Part shown: piece after piece, positions 23,773 through 35,069 of the stretch
Layout of the letters: each line of letters opens with the position of its first letter
Numbering within the stretch: the stretch's first letter is position 1
NCBI GenBank assembly: GCA_000727475.1
Contig: KL647330.1
Coordinates: 118,760 to 182,759 of the forward strand
Length of the DNA: 64,000 nucleotides
Source of the DNA: Sarcocystis neurona
Lineage: Eukaryota > Apicomplexa > Conoidasida > Eucoccidiorida > Sarcocystidae
Direction: 5' to 3'
Notes under the pieces: model-generated
What the model saw: the letters and a program-made list of their open reading frames with translations, nothing else
What the model was told of the DNA's origin: nothing
Database searches by the model: none
Program-made: the position numbers and the translations under genes

Positions 23773-24216
23773 GAAGACCTGTATGATACGTGCAGGCACG
23801 CGCGTGTGACGAGGTACGTTATCTCTGCAGCTATATACACATATATATACAAATATATGTAGATACATATATATATATTGATATGCGAAGAGAGAGGTAT
23901 GTTCCTGCGTCGCGAGTGCTGCTTGTTTTGTTTGCGTGCTGCTGCTTCTGCTGCTGTAGCCCTTGGCCTTCCAGCTACTGTGGCGCTGCTGCTGGCGCTT
24001 CTCCGTTGCTTCATGGGTGCTGCTGCTAGTCTGTTGCAGCAGCTCTTTCTTTTCTCTCTGACGCTGCCGCTGCTGCTTTTTCTTCTGCTCACGCCCTGCC
24101 TATGAGGGGGTCCTCGTGTACCGCTGCTGCTCTTCCTTTCGCCCTTTCCCTCTTCTTTCCCTTCGTCCTTCTTCTTGCTGCTATCCTTCCTCTCCGTTTC
24201 ACCTGCCTTCTTCCTC

Positions 24217-26670
24217 ATGTCTTTCTCCTTTCGTTTCGTCTTCTCCCTTTATGCTGCATCCTTCCTTCGCTCTGTTCGCTTCCCGTCTCTCCTGCTCTTT
24301 GTCGATGACTGTCAGGCAGCAGCAGAACGCCGGCGAGTCCGGTCGACGTGGACGGGGTCTGCGGGCTTCCGAATCAAGCAGGTCCAGCCTCTCTTTTCTC
24401 ACGCCTCAGGCTGCAGCAGTTTCTACTACTTTCACACTTGCTGTTCTTCTCTGGCTCCAGCCTTTCTCAACGCCTTGCGGCGCACGAGCGTTTCTCGCCT
24501 GGAGGCACTTGCTATCACAGCAGCCCGCATTGAAGGGTGCAAACATGAATTTTACTCTATTGCCGGTGTGCGAGAGGACATTGTCGACGACATTTTCAAC
24601 AACTTGACGCGTGTCATTTTCAAAGAAATCCCCTTCACCTATCTTCCTGCTGCGGCTGCCGAGCGCGCTGCGGCTGCTGCTGCTGCCGATGCTGCTGCTG
24701 CTGCCGACGCTGCTGCTGCCGCTCGAGGAGAACCCGTCCGACAGCGTGAAGCCGCCGCTGCTGCTGCCGCTCGGCGGGCTGCTGCTGCAATCATCCCACC
24801 TGACGCCGTCCTTGTCAAGCGGAGACGCCTCTCGCACCTCCTTCCCCCCAAGGAGTTGCACTGGAGGGACGTGCTGCAGCAGCGGGAGCAGCAGAACAAC
24901 CGACGCCACCAAGGGAGGAAAGACGCAGACGGAGACGCAGCAGCGGAGGGAAAAGACGCGCCAGGAACGACAGCAGCTACGAACGACGAAGGTGGAAACG
25001 TCGTCCGTTTTGTGGAACGAGAAGAAGTGTGGGGCAGAGGCAGCACGGCAGACGAACGTGGGCAAGGCAGCGAAGTCTCCACTACTACACCAGAAAAAGA
25101 AGAAGGAGAATTTGTCTGTGGGGAAGCCGAAGGAAAAGGAAGATACGAAGGGAAGAAGGCAAAAGGGGAAGAAGACACAGAAGAAGGGAAGGGCAAAGAA
25201 GATCAGGCATATGAGTACTTTTATCAAGTGCCAGTCCCACGGGCAGAAGCGTCGTTCGAACGACCGCTCCGCGCGAAATTACGAGTGCGAGGGCCCCTGG
25301 TCGTCGTAGCGGGACATCTGCAGCTGCCCCAGGGAATAGATATTCTCAATAAAAATGAATATCTGTTCACCGTTGACGCAGGGTACTACGTGAACATGGA
25401 TGTAAAAATTGAGAGAATTAGGGAATACGTGCTGCCTGAGAGCGGCTACAATTCACTAGAAAGAGACGTCGACGCCGAAGGTTTCATCTACTTCCCCAAC
25501 TTCGTTTCACCGGTCCCTGTTTTTGCATTCGCGGCAGAGCGCCGGGGGGAAGCCGTGCACAGCAGCTGGAAAGACTTGCCTGCTGCTTCAGGGGGCGACG
25601 GAGCTGCAGGTGGAGGCGCAGGTGCAGCAGCCGGAGCGACAGCAGACGACCGAAAAGGAGACGAGACTGCAAAGGAAGACGCAGCTGCAGGGGAGGACGG
25701 AGACGAAGACTGGAATGCGTACGTACCAGGTCCAAGAGGATTACAGCAGGTGCTGCGGGACGCGACAGCAGCAGCGCCAGCAGCAGTGCAGCCACCTTGG
25801 TGTAAGGCGCTGCTCCAGCAGCAGCGCGAGAAGGAGAGAATAAAAAGGATGCAACAGGCAGGGGAACTTCAAGAAAGCGTAGTGTCAGAGGTTAGGGAAA
25901 CTGCGCCAGCGACTGCAGCAACAGCAGCAGCTTCTTCCACAGAGGCTCCTCCTCCTCCCTCTTCTTCTCCTGGTGCTTCGGTTTCTCCGGGTCCGCGAGA
26001 CGCAGCGCCTGGTGACGCTGCGGCGGGTCCGTCTTCCTCTTGTGCTGCTGCTGATCTTTTGTCTCCTTCTTCTTCTTCTTCTTTGGCCTCTCGTTTTTCT
26101 CCTGCCCAACGTCCTGCTGCCAGTCTTCACGCTTCCTCGGCCAGCGCCTGTCCTCCTTCTCCTTCTCCTGCTCCCGCTGCTGGGGTCAGCACTGGCACCC
26201 CACTTGCTGCTGGTGCCACTCCTCTCTCTTCTCCTTCTTTCTCTTCTTCGCGTAGTGCTGCTGCTTCCTCCTGTGCTGCTGGAGAAGGGGCTGCGGCAGC
26301 TGCTGTTGCTGGATCTTGGGGACGAGAAGAAACTCACGCAGCGCGACAGCAAGGGCAGCAGCAGGAGCGGCAGGGACCGCAGGAGCAGCAGCGACAACTC
26401 CGAGCGGAGGAGGCGTCTCGACTGTACGCCGAGGAATACTTATCAAATGATCTGCCCTTCCAAAATTTAGGAGAAGTGGTCACTCTGGAGGTTCAGACCG
26501 ACGGCTCGATTACTCCTCGGGAAGCACTTGTCCGCTGCTGCGATGACCTGACGCAGCAGACACTGCTGCTGCTGCACGCGCTGCGACACAACTGCCACGC
26601 TGCTGCTGTTGACGGAAACGACGAAGAGGAATTCGAGGATCCAGACTGGTACCAGGATGCGCAGCGGTAA
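24217..26670 (+). CDS. rpoA: Apicoplast DNA-directed RNA polymerase alpha subunit (bacterial type), nuclear encoded
   Basis: Alpha subunit of plastid-type multisubunit RNA polymerase; the family dimerises and nucleates assembly of beta/beta-prime, whose genes apicoplast genomes keep. Conserved blocks appear in the right order: NALRR (about residue 84), [18 protein letters not shown] (about 104-122), [20 protein letters not shown] (about 357-376), IERIREYV and a SPVPVF block (to about 441), and [15 protein letters not shown] (about 755-769), matching bacterial/chloroplast RpoA. Two low-complexity insertions interrupt it: about 143-330 (Ala runs, then Glu/Lys/Gly-rich) and about 443-741 (Ala/Ser/Pro/Gln-rich), so at 817 residues it is far longer than the usual 310-340. 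It ends soon after the N-terminal assembly domain; no helix-hairpin-helix C-terminal domain is seen. The first in-frame ATG (24217) gives a hydrophobic leader, then an Arg-rich segment, consistent with bipartite apicoplast targeting. A small intron at about 24382-24460 would also keep NALRR in frame, so the 5' end is tentative. Confidence 0.92.
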   Translation: MSFSFRFVFSLYAASFLRSVRFPSLLLFVDDCQAAAERRRVRSTWTGSAGFRIKQVQPLFSHASGCSSFYYFHTCCSSLAPAFLNALRRTSVSRLEALAITAARIEGCKHEFYSIAGVREDIVDDIFNNLTRVIFKEIPFTYLPAAAAERAAAAAAADAAAAADAAAAARGEPVRQREAAAAAAARRAAAAIIPPDAVLVKRRRLSHLLPPKELHWRDVLQQREQQNNRRHQGRKDADGDAAAEGKDAPGTTAATNDEGGNVVRFVEREEVWGRGSTADERGQGSEVSTTTPEKEEGEFVCGEAEGKGRYEGKKAKGEEDTEEGKGKEDQAYEYFYQVPVPRAEASFERPLRAKLRVRGPLVVVAGHLQLPQGIDILNKNEYLFTVDAGYYVNMDVKIERIREYVLPESGYNSLERDVDAEGFIYFPNFVSPVPVFAFAAERRGEAVHSSWKDLPAASGGDGAAGGGAGAAAGATADDRKGDETAKEDAAAGEDGDEDWNAYVPGPRGLQQVLRDATAAAPAAVQPPWCKALLQQQREKERIKRMQQAGELQESVVSEVRETAPATAATAAASSTEAPPPPSSSPGASVSPGPRDAAPGDAAAGPSSSCAAADLLSPSSSSSLASRFSPAQRPAASLHASSASACPPSPSPAPAAGVSTGTPLAAGATPLSSPSFSSSRSAAASSCAAGEGAAAAAVAGSWGREETHAARQQGQQQERQGPQEQQRQLRAEEASRLYAEEYLSNDLPFQNLGEVVTLEVQTDGSITPREALVRCCDDLTQQTLLLLHALRHNCHAAAVDGNDEEEFEDPDWYQDAQR

Positions 26671-27645
26671 GCAGCTGCACGTATAAATGGAGCGGAAAAC
26701 AAAGGAGAGGCAAAAGCAGAGAAAGGCGAAGAGAAGCGGAGGGAGGGGCAGCAAAACAGAGACCGAGACACAGGACATGACACAGAGACACGCACAGCAG
26801 AAGAGAGAGGGAGACACAGAGAGACACGGGAGGACGAAGATGTATGTGGGCTTCGTTAAGACCAGCAAGGCAGATGATAAAGAAGAATAAAAAGAGGAGA
26901 ACTCAAAGATTTCGAAGAGTATCGGCAACAGAGAAAGACAGAAGAGCCAAAAGGAAACCAGCGGGGAAGAGAGGGGAAGACCAGCAGCAAGCGAAGACAG
27001 GCAGAGGGGACGCGCAGTGGGGAATTCACGGAGAGAAGAGACGTAGGAAGAGGAGATGAATATAGAGGAGAAGGTAGAGGACGACGCAAGGAGGGCCAAA
27101 ACATGCCACGAATGAAACCAAGAAGACGGAACCCGCCGAGGAGGCGCCCGAAACGAGTACGTGCGTTACTTCACGCCTGCAGATCGGGAATGGACATTTC
27201 TGTCGCCTCCGATATCCGGTTTACCCGCGTCCTCGGCACAGGGTTCCTGAGCAAGAAGTCAACTATTTTGTATACACACGTATATAGAGAGAGGGAGAGG
27301 AAAAGTGGGTGGAAATATATATCCGCGCACTGGTAGGTCGGCGGGTTGATGTAAGTAAAGGCAGCTGGGTGGCTAGGTAGGGGCATAGAGACAGGGGTAG
27401 ATAGATATAGATAGGTGTGAGTCAGGTGTAGACATGAGAGACATGTGTACACAAATACACATATATTTGTAGACGTGCATATATACAGACCTCTCCATAT
27501 ACGTTTCTGAGGACAGAGAGAGATAGGAGAGAAAAGCAAACACCGCCACATTTCATTTGTGCGGAGATTTATGTCTGCCTGTGGGGGGGAAGCGGAAGAC
27601 AGAGAGATACACGTACGCAATGACGTGTCTCTGTCTATGCACATA
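26671..27645. other. Downstream region: purine-rich tract, then unique sequence
   Basis: From about 26690 to 27090 the + strand is A/G-rich (GAGACACAGAGAGACACG-like units), which would form the 3' flank of the polymerase gene. The remainder is short microsatellite and unique sequence without a supported gene. Confidence 0.5.
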
Positions 27646-27929
27646 CGTGTTCACTCGTGTGGCTGGGTAAGGTGAAGAATACCCTCTACACACACTTTCA
27701 CAACGTGTATAGATGAATAAGATGAATACCTTCTACATACACACATATATACGCGGACAGATGGATACAAGTAGTATCTTCTACGTATACATAGATATAC
27801 CCGTGCAGATGCACACAGTGAGTACCTTCGTCCGTCCACATCTAGAAACACCACCTCGATCACCGGGAACTCGTACGCGTGCAAAAATTGGGATATTACT
27901 ACCTATCTATTCGTATATCTGTACAGATC

Positions 27930-27962
<33 letters not shown>

Positions 27963-28560
27963 GTGCATGTAGATGTGTTCTTAGGTACGCGGCACGCAGA
28001 AGACACATCCACTGTCCGTCTATACATATGTGTTTAAAACTAATTACGTATCCCTATCTGTTTGTGTTTATCTATAGACGTCTACAGTTACCTCTATGTG
28101 TGGTCTGGTGTACGTGGGATGCACAAAAATACTAGACACAGCGACTTGCTGTCTATATGTATCTCTTTATATACATCTCTTCTCTATACATACGTGAATG
28201 TTCTTAGCTGTCGTCTGCACAAGATCATCAGAAACATTCTCTATCTACATTTATCTATATATCTATGTATATCTACATGTATCTGTATCTATGTCTGTCT
28301 ACGTCTACACCTATCAATGGCGATATCTATCTATGTCTATATCTTCCTATATCTGTATCTGCGTATCTCTATTTATCTATCTATATATCTACCTGTGTAG
28401 GTCTACATCTATATAAACGTGTGTTCTTACGTAAGTGCGCAACAGAATAATAGACACATCCGCTATCTACCTATGTATATCCACATATGTACGTGTCTAC
28501 ATTTTTGTGTATGTATAGGTATGTGTTCTTAGGTTTAGCATGCGAGGAAATACTAGACAC
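27646..28560. repeat. Degenerate TA-rich tandem repeats (about 50 bp, then about 115 bp units)
   Basis: A GAATAC(C/T)(T/C)TCTAC-type block recurs roughly every 50 bp from 27672 to 27830. From about 27975 to 28560 a GTTCTTAGGT ... ACTAGACACA block recurs about every 115-140 bp, with TATCTATATCT microsatellites between. No coding signal. Confidence 0.6.
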
Positions 28561-28765
28561 GCTCACGTCCACACCTACACAGAGCCACACCGCACACAGC
28601 CACACGTGTGTACCTGCGAGTCTACCAACCCGCACGTATGTAGATCCAGATCTATTCTCATATACGCTGTACATACCGCTAGTAGACACTCACATAAATA
28701 TCTGTATTTCTTTGCGGCCTGAAGGTTGGACAACACATGAGTCGCTGTAGAATAGAAACTGACAG

Positions 28766-31343
28766 ATGCTGGAGCGAGAGAAGGTGGTCGAGAGGAAGCG
28801 TCGCTGCCGCAGAAGCAGCGAGGGCTCAAGAACTCCAGGCTTGCACAAACAGAACAGCCAGCTATTCTACCGGAAAAGATAACGTTTTCTCATCCACGTG
28901 GTCAAGGATTGAGTGAAGGGCCACCACGTATGTAGTAGTTTCCCTGTAAGCCGCTTTTAAGCAGAACCTGCTGTTTCCGTAGACGTCCGAAACGCAGATG
29001 CCACACGAACAGTATTTGGTGAGGTGTACATACACCTGCGAGCCCGTCGGACCCGCGTAAGAAGCGTGTGTATCCGTGTGTGTGTGTGTGTGCGAACCGT
29101 GCCCCTACTGAAGTAAATAACAAGGTAGTATTGGTCGGGGCTGGGTAGCCAGAGTGCGCATGCAGCTGCACTAGCGTCAAAGCTGCTTGACCGGTGGACA
29201 GACGGAGCTCTGGTAGAACTTACGTGGAAAACGCAGCTGAAGGCTGGCCCGAGCTTTAAGCCGACGAGGGGCGTCCCTCTCACAGGCGACTCAGTACAGT
29301 GTACGTACAGCTCCACACTGTACGTCTGGGAACCGTTCCGTGTATGTACTCCCGGACGTTTGTGCTGTGGCATAGCTGAGGCGTACGGACACCTGCGTAT
29401 TTCTGGACGTACGTAACGGATTGTGTACAAAATTAAACTCCGTCTAACGGCAGTGCCTCCGGAGAAGAAAACGACGGGGAGGGCTACAAAGACGCGTCTA
29501 GACCAGAGATTCTTCCAGACTTGACTAAATTGTCTGCAACATACGACTGAATATTACATACCTCTGCCACCGCATGTGCGCCTCCGAGAAGTGTGCCAGT
29601 TGAGATGTAGCGACCGTTACGGCCGTGTGGCCGTGCTTCGTTTGGGTGTACGTACTGCTTTTCATCTGTTGTGCGCATTCCTTGCGTTGTCGGCATGGCT
29701 ACTAATGTCTGGACGGTACTAGGTACGCACATCTATCTGTTGCTGACAGTTACTTGGAGAGGAAGTACGTCCTACTAATCAGGTCGCACTTGTTTGGGGT
29801 GTAGGTACACCTGCTGGAACTGTGGGGTACGGAGCGGGGGTTGGATACACTTCGCCGGCTGTATACTGTAATAACTTGGGGTGCACGTACAGCTGCAGAT
29901 AAGGAGCTTCTGCTTGCGTGCACCGTGTGTCCAGCTACAGCCAATTAACGTTTGCCTCTTCGGGTGTACAAACACCTCATGGTCGCCTGAGATGGTGAAG
30001 TGCGATACAAGTGAGGCCACGCGTGTGTATGGCGTCCGCTTGCTTACGGATGAGGTCTGGCTGCCGGTGCACCTCTGCGGCGTACGTACACGCCGTGTTT
30101 CCGTAGACAGCTACAGTCGTGTAAGGTGTGCTCTACGAGGAGGTTTGCTCTGCTTCGTTCTTGTGGAATGTGGTCAATAGAGGTGTACGTATACTACCGT
30201 GTGTGCGCCTTAACGCGAAGCCCCCAGCACGTGGAGAAACGCTTGTGGGGGTGTGCGAACACTTGGTAATGCACGTGGGGACTGGAGCGAGGGGAGAGTC
30301 GTACGGACGTGGAACGGCAATTGCATTTTACCGTTATTTAAATCTGTTTCACCATCTCTACGAGTGTCTGTTGCATGTTCCGCCACGCGGTATTCGTACA
30401 GCTGGATCTGCGTAGAGTATGCGTGATCGGCGATAGGGATGCGCTACGCGGAAGCGTCCTGACTGATAGCCAGCGTCTCCACAGATTTGTCACGTGAGAA
30501 ACACGCCTGGCTATAGGGGCACCGGCGGAAGCGTGCTCTTCTGTGGGGTTGTGTGCGTACAGCTACATCGGCGTGCCCTGGAATCCGTATAAGAAGCCAG
30601 CAGCGCGGACGGAGGACAGGCAGCAGTTCTTCTTCAAAGCCGATGTCCTGCGGCAATATAATCTTTTGAGAGAGAAAATGGATGCTCGAAGAGAAGCAGC
30701 AGCAGCAGCAGCGGCGGCGGCACGGGAAGCAAGAGCAGTGGGAAGCACAGTTTCTGCAGAGGTGGGGCAGCGCAAGACGTCGCCGGGTGAGGGCGCAGCA
30801 GTAGCAGCAGAGGGGGGGACACCAGCAACAACAGCAGCAGCAACAGCTGAGAAACGCGGTGGCTTCGAAGGCGGCATTTCGACTGGTAAAAGAAGAAGTA
30901 GCGTCGACTACTACGTAGCGACGGAGGAGCCACTCCCCAGTGATGACGTGAGGCAGAGGACGTGCAGTAGCACGCAGCAGCAGCAGGGCCACAGACACGG
31001 GCAGGCAGAGGGGCAGCAAACAACGGAACTGCAGGAGCCGCGGCAAGAGCAGCTGAGTAAGGAAGCCTTGCAGGAGAGACTGCTTGACGAGGAAGAGGAG
31101 GAGGAGAAGCTGGTGAACAGAAGCGTGATCATACGGAAAGAAAGAGAAGAAGCGTGGAGAGACAAGCAGCGCATGTTCAGGGAGTTAGCAGAAAATGAAA
31201 GGCTTAAATTTGCTGGAGATGGAAAGGGGATGCCGCGATATCCGCTGGAAGATCGACTTGTCATGCAGGCGCCTGAGTGGGTGCTGCAGGACCCAATGGG
31301 GCCGCGGATGCCCTTGGGATACAGCGAGCTAGAAGACGATTGA
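28766..31343 (+). CDS. Unrecognised gene, two 3' exons; charged coiled-coil-like protein
   Basis: Proposed exons: 28766-28931 and 30563-31343. The last exon follows GTGCGTACAG and reads a complex stretch (IGVPWNPYKK, FFFKADVLRQYNLLREKM), an Ala run from GCA codons, a Gln/Glu-rich middle and a highly charged helix (KEREEAWRDKQRMFRELAEN) before a TGA ending at 31343. AATAAA immediately follows the stop and may be a poly(A) signal. The upstream exon follows CTGACAG, reads LKNSRLAQTEQPAILPEKI and GQGLSEGPP, and could end at a GTAGTA donor (28932), which joins in frame to give GPPRIYIGVPWNPYKK. A GTATGT donor four bases earlier does not fit the phase. Earlier exons were not found because a frame stop precedes 28756. 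I do not recognise the family; the long helical C terminus suggests a structural or complex-associated protein, which is inference. Confidence 0.5.
28950..30560. repeat. Dispersed GGTGTACGTACACC-like palindromic motif (probable intron)
   Basis: Exact or near copies occur around 29023 (GGTGTACATACACC), 29298, 29379, 29641, 29797 (GGTGTAGGTACACC, offset by one or two bases), 29879, 29961, 30077 (GGCGTACGTACACGCC), 30181 and 30551. Three consecutive copies (29797, 29879, 29961) are 82 bp apart, but the sequence between them is not similar. The stretch lacks the TATA microsatellites common elsewhere in the window. Confidence 0.5.
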
Positions 31344-34300
31344 ATAAAATTTCGTATCCAGACACAGATACTTCTGGCACGCTCTAATCATACATAAAGA
31401 GGTAAACAGGTGGAGAGAGTTGCATGCACACACACACACACACACACAGACGTAAAACATCCAGAGGTAGACACGTGCCGACGTGTTTGTATCCGTAGAG
31501 AAAGACACTCACACACAGAGAGAGGGGGAGATACTAGTATATCCACAGAGAGAGAGAGAGACTGGCAGGTAGGTACATAGAGAGAAGACAGATAGAAAGT
31601 ATTGCTTCGTGCGGATATGGCGACAGGCCGTGTGACGCCATAAACCGGGGCAGGTGTCCGTCTTGTTTAACTTTTTTCTTTCTCTCTCCTGAAGAAGTCT
31701 CCACACATGTGTTTGCGTGTGTAATTCGTTTGAAAGGTATAGAGGAGGACACCTTTGTAAATATGTCTGCATTAATCGCTTATGGGTCATAACTTCTTCA
31801 CCGCGTCATGGAGTAGATTACTGAGACAAAGCGGCTTTTCAGAGATTCATGCAAGATTCGTGTTCATGCATCTGCGCAGCTGCCGTTAGAATGCGCATTG
31901 GGGGTAGTATACCACGTAGTGTAACACGTATCGTGAGCTGTGCATGTACATATCTTGTTACCCGCAGTAACGTGGGTATTCAGAATTTCTGCTGGTGAGG
32001 TGATTAAAGACTTTTCAGGATCATCCTTTTGTGTCCTGCCTACTACCACGAAGTATAAAATTGAAGCTGCTGCCGCTTCTCCGGTCGAAACATGTACTCT
32101 GCCGCAGCGACTGATCCTGCACATGAAGCACGCAACGGCGTTCAGCGAGTCCGTGGATACTACATAAAAGGTCTTTACTCTGCTTTACACTACCATTCAC
32201 ACAACCGGAACACCAGCAACATCCTGCCGCAAATAAGCACAGCCCGGCCGCAAGGAGAAAATCCTCACCCTGGGACGCAACTAGTAACACAGTCTAGCAC
32301 GGCGAGACACCTCCGCGTGTACAAGCGAAGCACTCCTGTCGCTTCGCGGACCACCTCTGGACACTTGTGACTCGTCAATTAGCAAGCATGGATATATGCA
32401 TTTCTACGGCGAAACCTACGCAGGAGGAAGAAGGCTCCTGCTGCTGCTCAGAGAGAGACAGGCATGTGCGTACAGCGCTCCCGTAGAAGGGTTCCTCCTT
32501 TCGCGTATACTCATCTTTCGCGTACACACACCTGCGTCCTGCAGCCGCGGTTACTGCTCGTGCACGTACTGCTGCTTACCTCTGACAGGTGCTGTTCTCA
32601 CATCCGCTGCTGTTAGTCATGTATAATTCTTTAACGTGCCGTTGGTAGTCACACAGAGCAGTTGCATATCTTGAGCCTGGAGACGTCGCTGTCTTTCTTA
32701 AGCTACTGTGCAAAGAAATGGGGAAGGCATTCCAAACAACTAGGAGGAGGAGAATTTACTTTTAGATGTAAAGTGCGCTACTGACATGAGGCACGCAGGA
32801 GGTAGGAAGGCCCACCAGTAGGACTGCATGGTTGCGCAAATACGCCCGTCAATACTTGCATAAATCTCCGGCCTGAGCATATGGTCGCAAGTACACTGCA
32901 CAAGCTGTCTTCCTTCTCTGTACGCGTGCACACAGATGAAAGGCAGCTGCAAATGTGTCTATTTAGCTGTGACGAACCGTTTACCCAGAGCTGGGGTTTT
33001 ACGCTGCTGAGCGTGTTGTTCTTGTGCCCGTCAGCGACTTCTCCAGGCGCTGTGATATATTCGCAGATCGTTTGTACGCCTGTGTATCTATAGGCCGATA
33101 TAATTCGTTAAAACATACATATTACCTGGTTCGTTTGTTTTCAGTTATTCAACGCATATTGGATCGAGTGTTTCTAAGGGCCGTCTGCTTTTTCTTATGC
33201 CTGCACGTACGTATGTATATGAGCATATATGTATGCTGAGCACACGTATACCTGTAACCTCGTTCAGCTAGGAATTCGTTTTCTTAGGGACGGAAGTTCT
33301 GTAAAACAGCCTGTATGCACTTTTTGCAGCTGAGGAGCGAAATACGCTGCAGTTGTCAAAATTCCTTTCCTTTGGCGTAGACACCTCAACCGAATACCTA
33401 TGTAGTCGGTGACAGCGGGAGATTCCGTGCTACAGCCGTACGTATTCATCCCACAGCACGTCCGTCGAAACGTGCTCCTGATGTTGCTGTACTTTCTTTG
33501 AGGGTATTTTCCGCACTGTTATATTTTTGAACCCTGCGGAGAAAAAGTCCCATGCGTGGTTAAAACACTCTTCCTAACCTTTACGTAGGTACACACGAAC
33601 GCGTATACCGATGTGTCTTCACGTAAGTCTACAAGCATTTTGACTGAACGCACGGATAATACGTGGAGCAGCACCGGAAAAGTATCTACGTGTGACACGG
33701 ACACGTCCAACTCCAATAAAACAACAGCGGCACGAAAGTCCAGTATCCGTGACGACACAGTAAAAGTCTACCGAAAAGCGTCTTCGAGGAATTCCCATAA
33801 CAGGTGTATGCCATGTGGGCGCTCCTCTATTAGCGGAAGCAGCAGGAGTAGCGTGGGTAAAGAATGCGCTTCCTTCTACTTCTGCAGTGAATTATTCATC
33901 TCGTTGTAGTAGACAAACGTTTTTTGGCCGTGTTTATCAGCACGTGTGTCCCCTTGTTTTATTGAAATCAACGTCGCGACTCGTGTTCCGCATCAAAACG
34001 GATGTGGACTCCTGTTCACCGCGCAAAGCTTTCACCTGTCTCTAATCCAGATTTATACCTTATTTCTGCTCCTTCCTCAAATGGTTTTCTGTCGCAGCCA
34101 TTCCCGATCTGACTGGTGTAGCTATCTTTGTACGGGAACACAGCTAGAGGTAATTCAGTGCAGTGTACCCACCACTCCCGCGCACGCGAATGCAGGAACA
34201 CGCACGTAGGCGTATATGATTTTACGTGTTTGAGAAACGTACACGCAGGTCAGCACATCTACAGATTTTGGTCGTACATGTATATTATTTATACGTCTTA

Positions 34301-35060
34301 AAGAAACGTAGGCGCAGGTCAGCACATCCGCAAATATTGGACGTGCGTTCACAGATGTCTGCGCTGATGTCTGCAGCGTGCCACTTTCGTTCCACCGCAA
34401 TCAGTCGCGCGAAAGCGGAAGTGGGGTATACAGACATGAAGCCACACCAGACGCACACAGTTAGGAGATTGTTTACCATTCAGCGGGTACGGAGTAGCTG
34501 TACGAATATACCGCCTCTGTCTACATGACGGACGTGCTGGAACTGCCTCAGATGCATCTGGGATTCCTTCACTAGCGCCGACATATGATAAGTAGACGGA
34601 AGAGTTGTCCACTGGCCTTTTTGTGTGAAATGAAACAAGTAGCGAGGTTTGCGTACTCTCGGCATGTGGGATGCGTGTGCCGAGGTTGTTTAATTGCCAT
34701 GCGTCCCGAACGGAAAAACTATGCACCTCAAGTCTGTGTATAAGCGTAACCCTAGAAGCGGCACACAATTTCTCATTCACTCTATCCGGCGGATACCCCC
34801 ACGCGAACAACACACCGCGGGCCTTCAGCCTTGACACATCGACACCGGCGGCAACTACGAAGCACTCAATAAAATTTTAAGAGAGGCACTACTCGCGTAC
34901 TAAAGGCATCCGCTACATGACACGTACACGACGAGAAAAATAGTACATGGACCTTGGTGTAGCGACTATACTCAGTAGCATATTGTACGGTGTCGATACG
35001 CACAGTGCAGACCGAGTCTGGCGGTAGATCGGCAGGAGGTTCTGGAGCTGTGTACACGCT
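31344..35060. other. No gene recognised; mostly unique sequence
   Basis: A CA run lies at about 31428-31448. The rest is unusually free of microsatellites, with open frames of 60-160 codons on both strands that I cannot assign. A 70 bp tandem duplication sits at 34233-34345 (GAAACGTA block at 34233 and 34303). Confidence 0.45.
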
Positions 35061-35069
35061 GCATCACTC

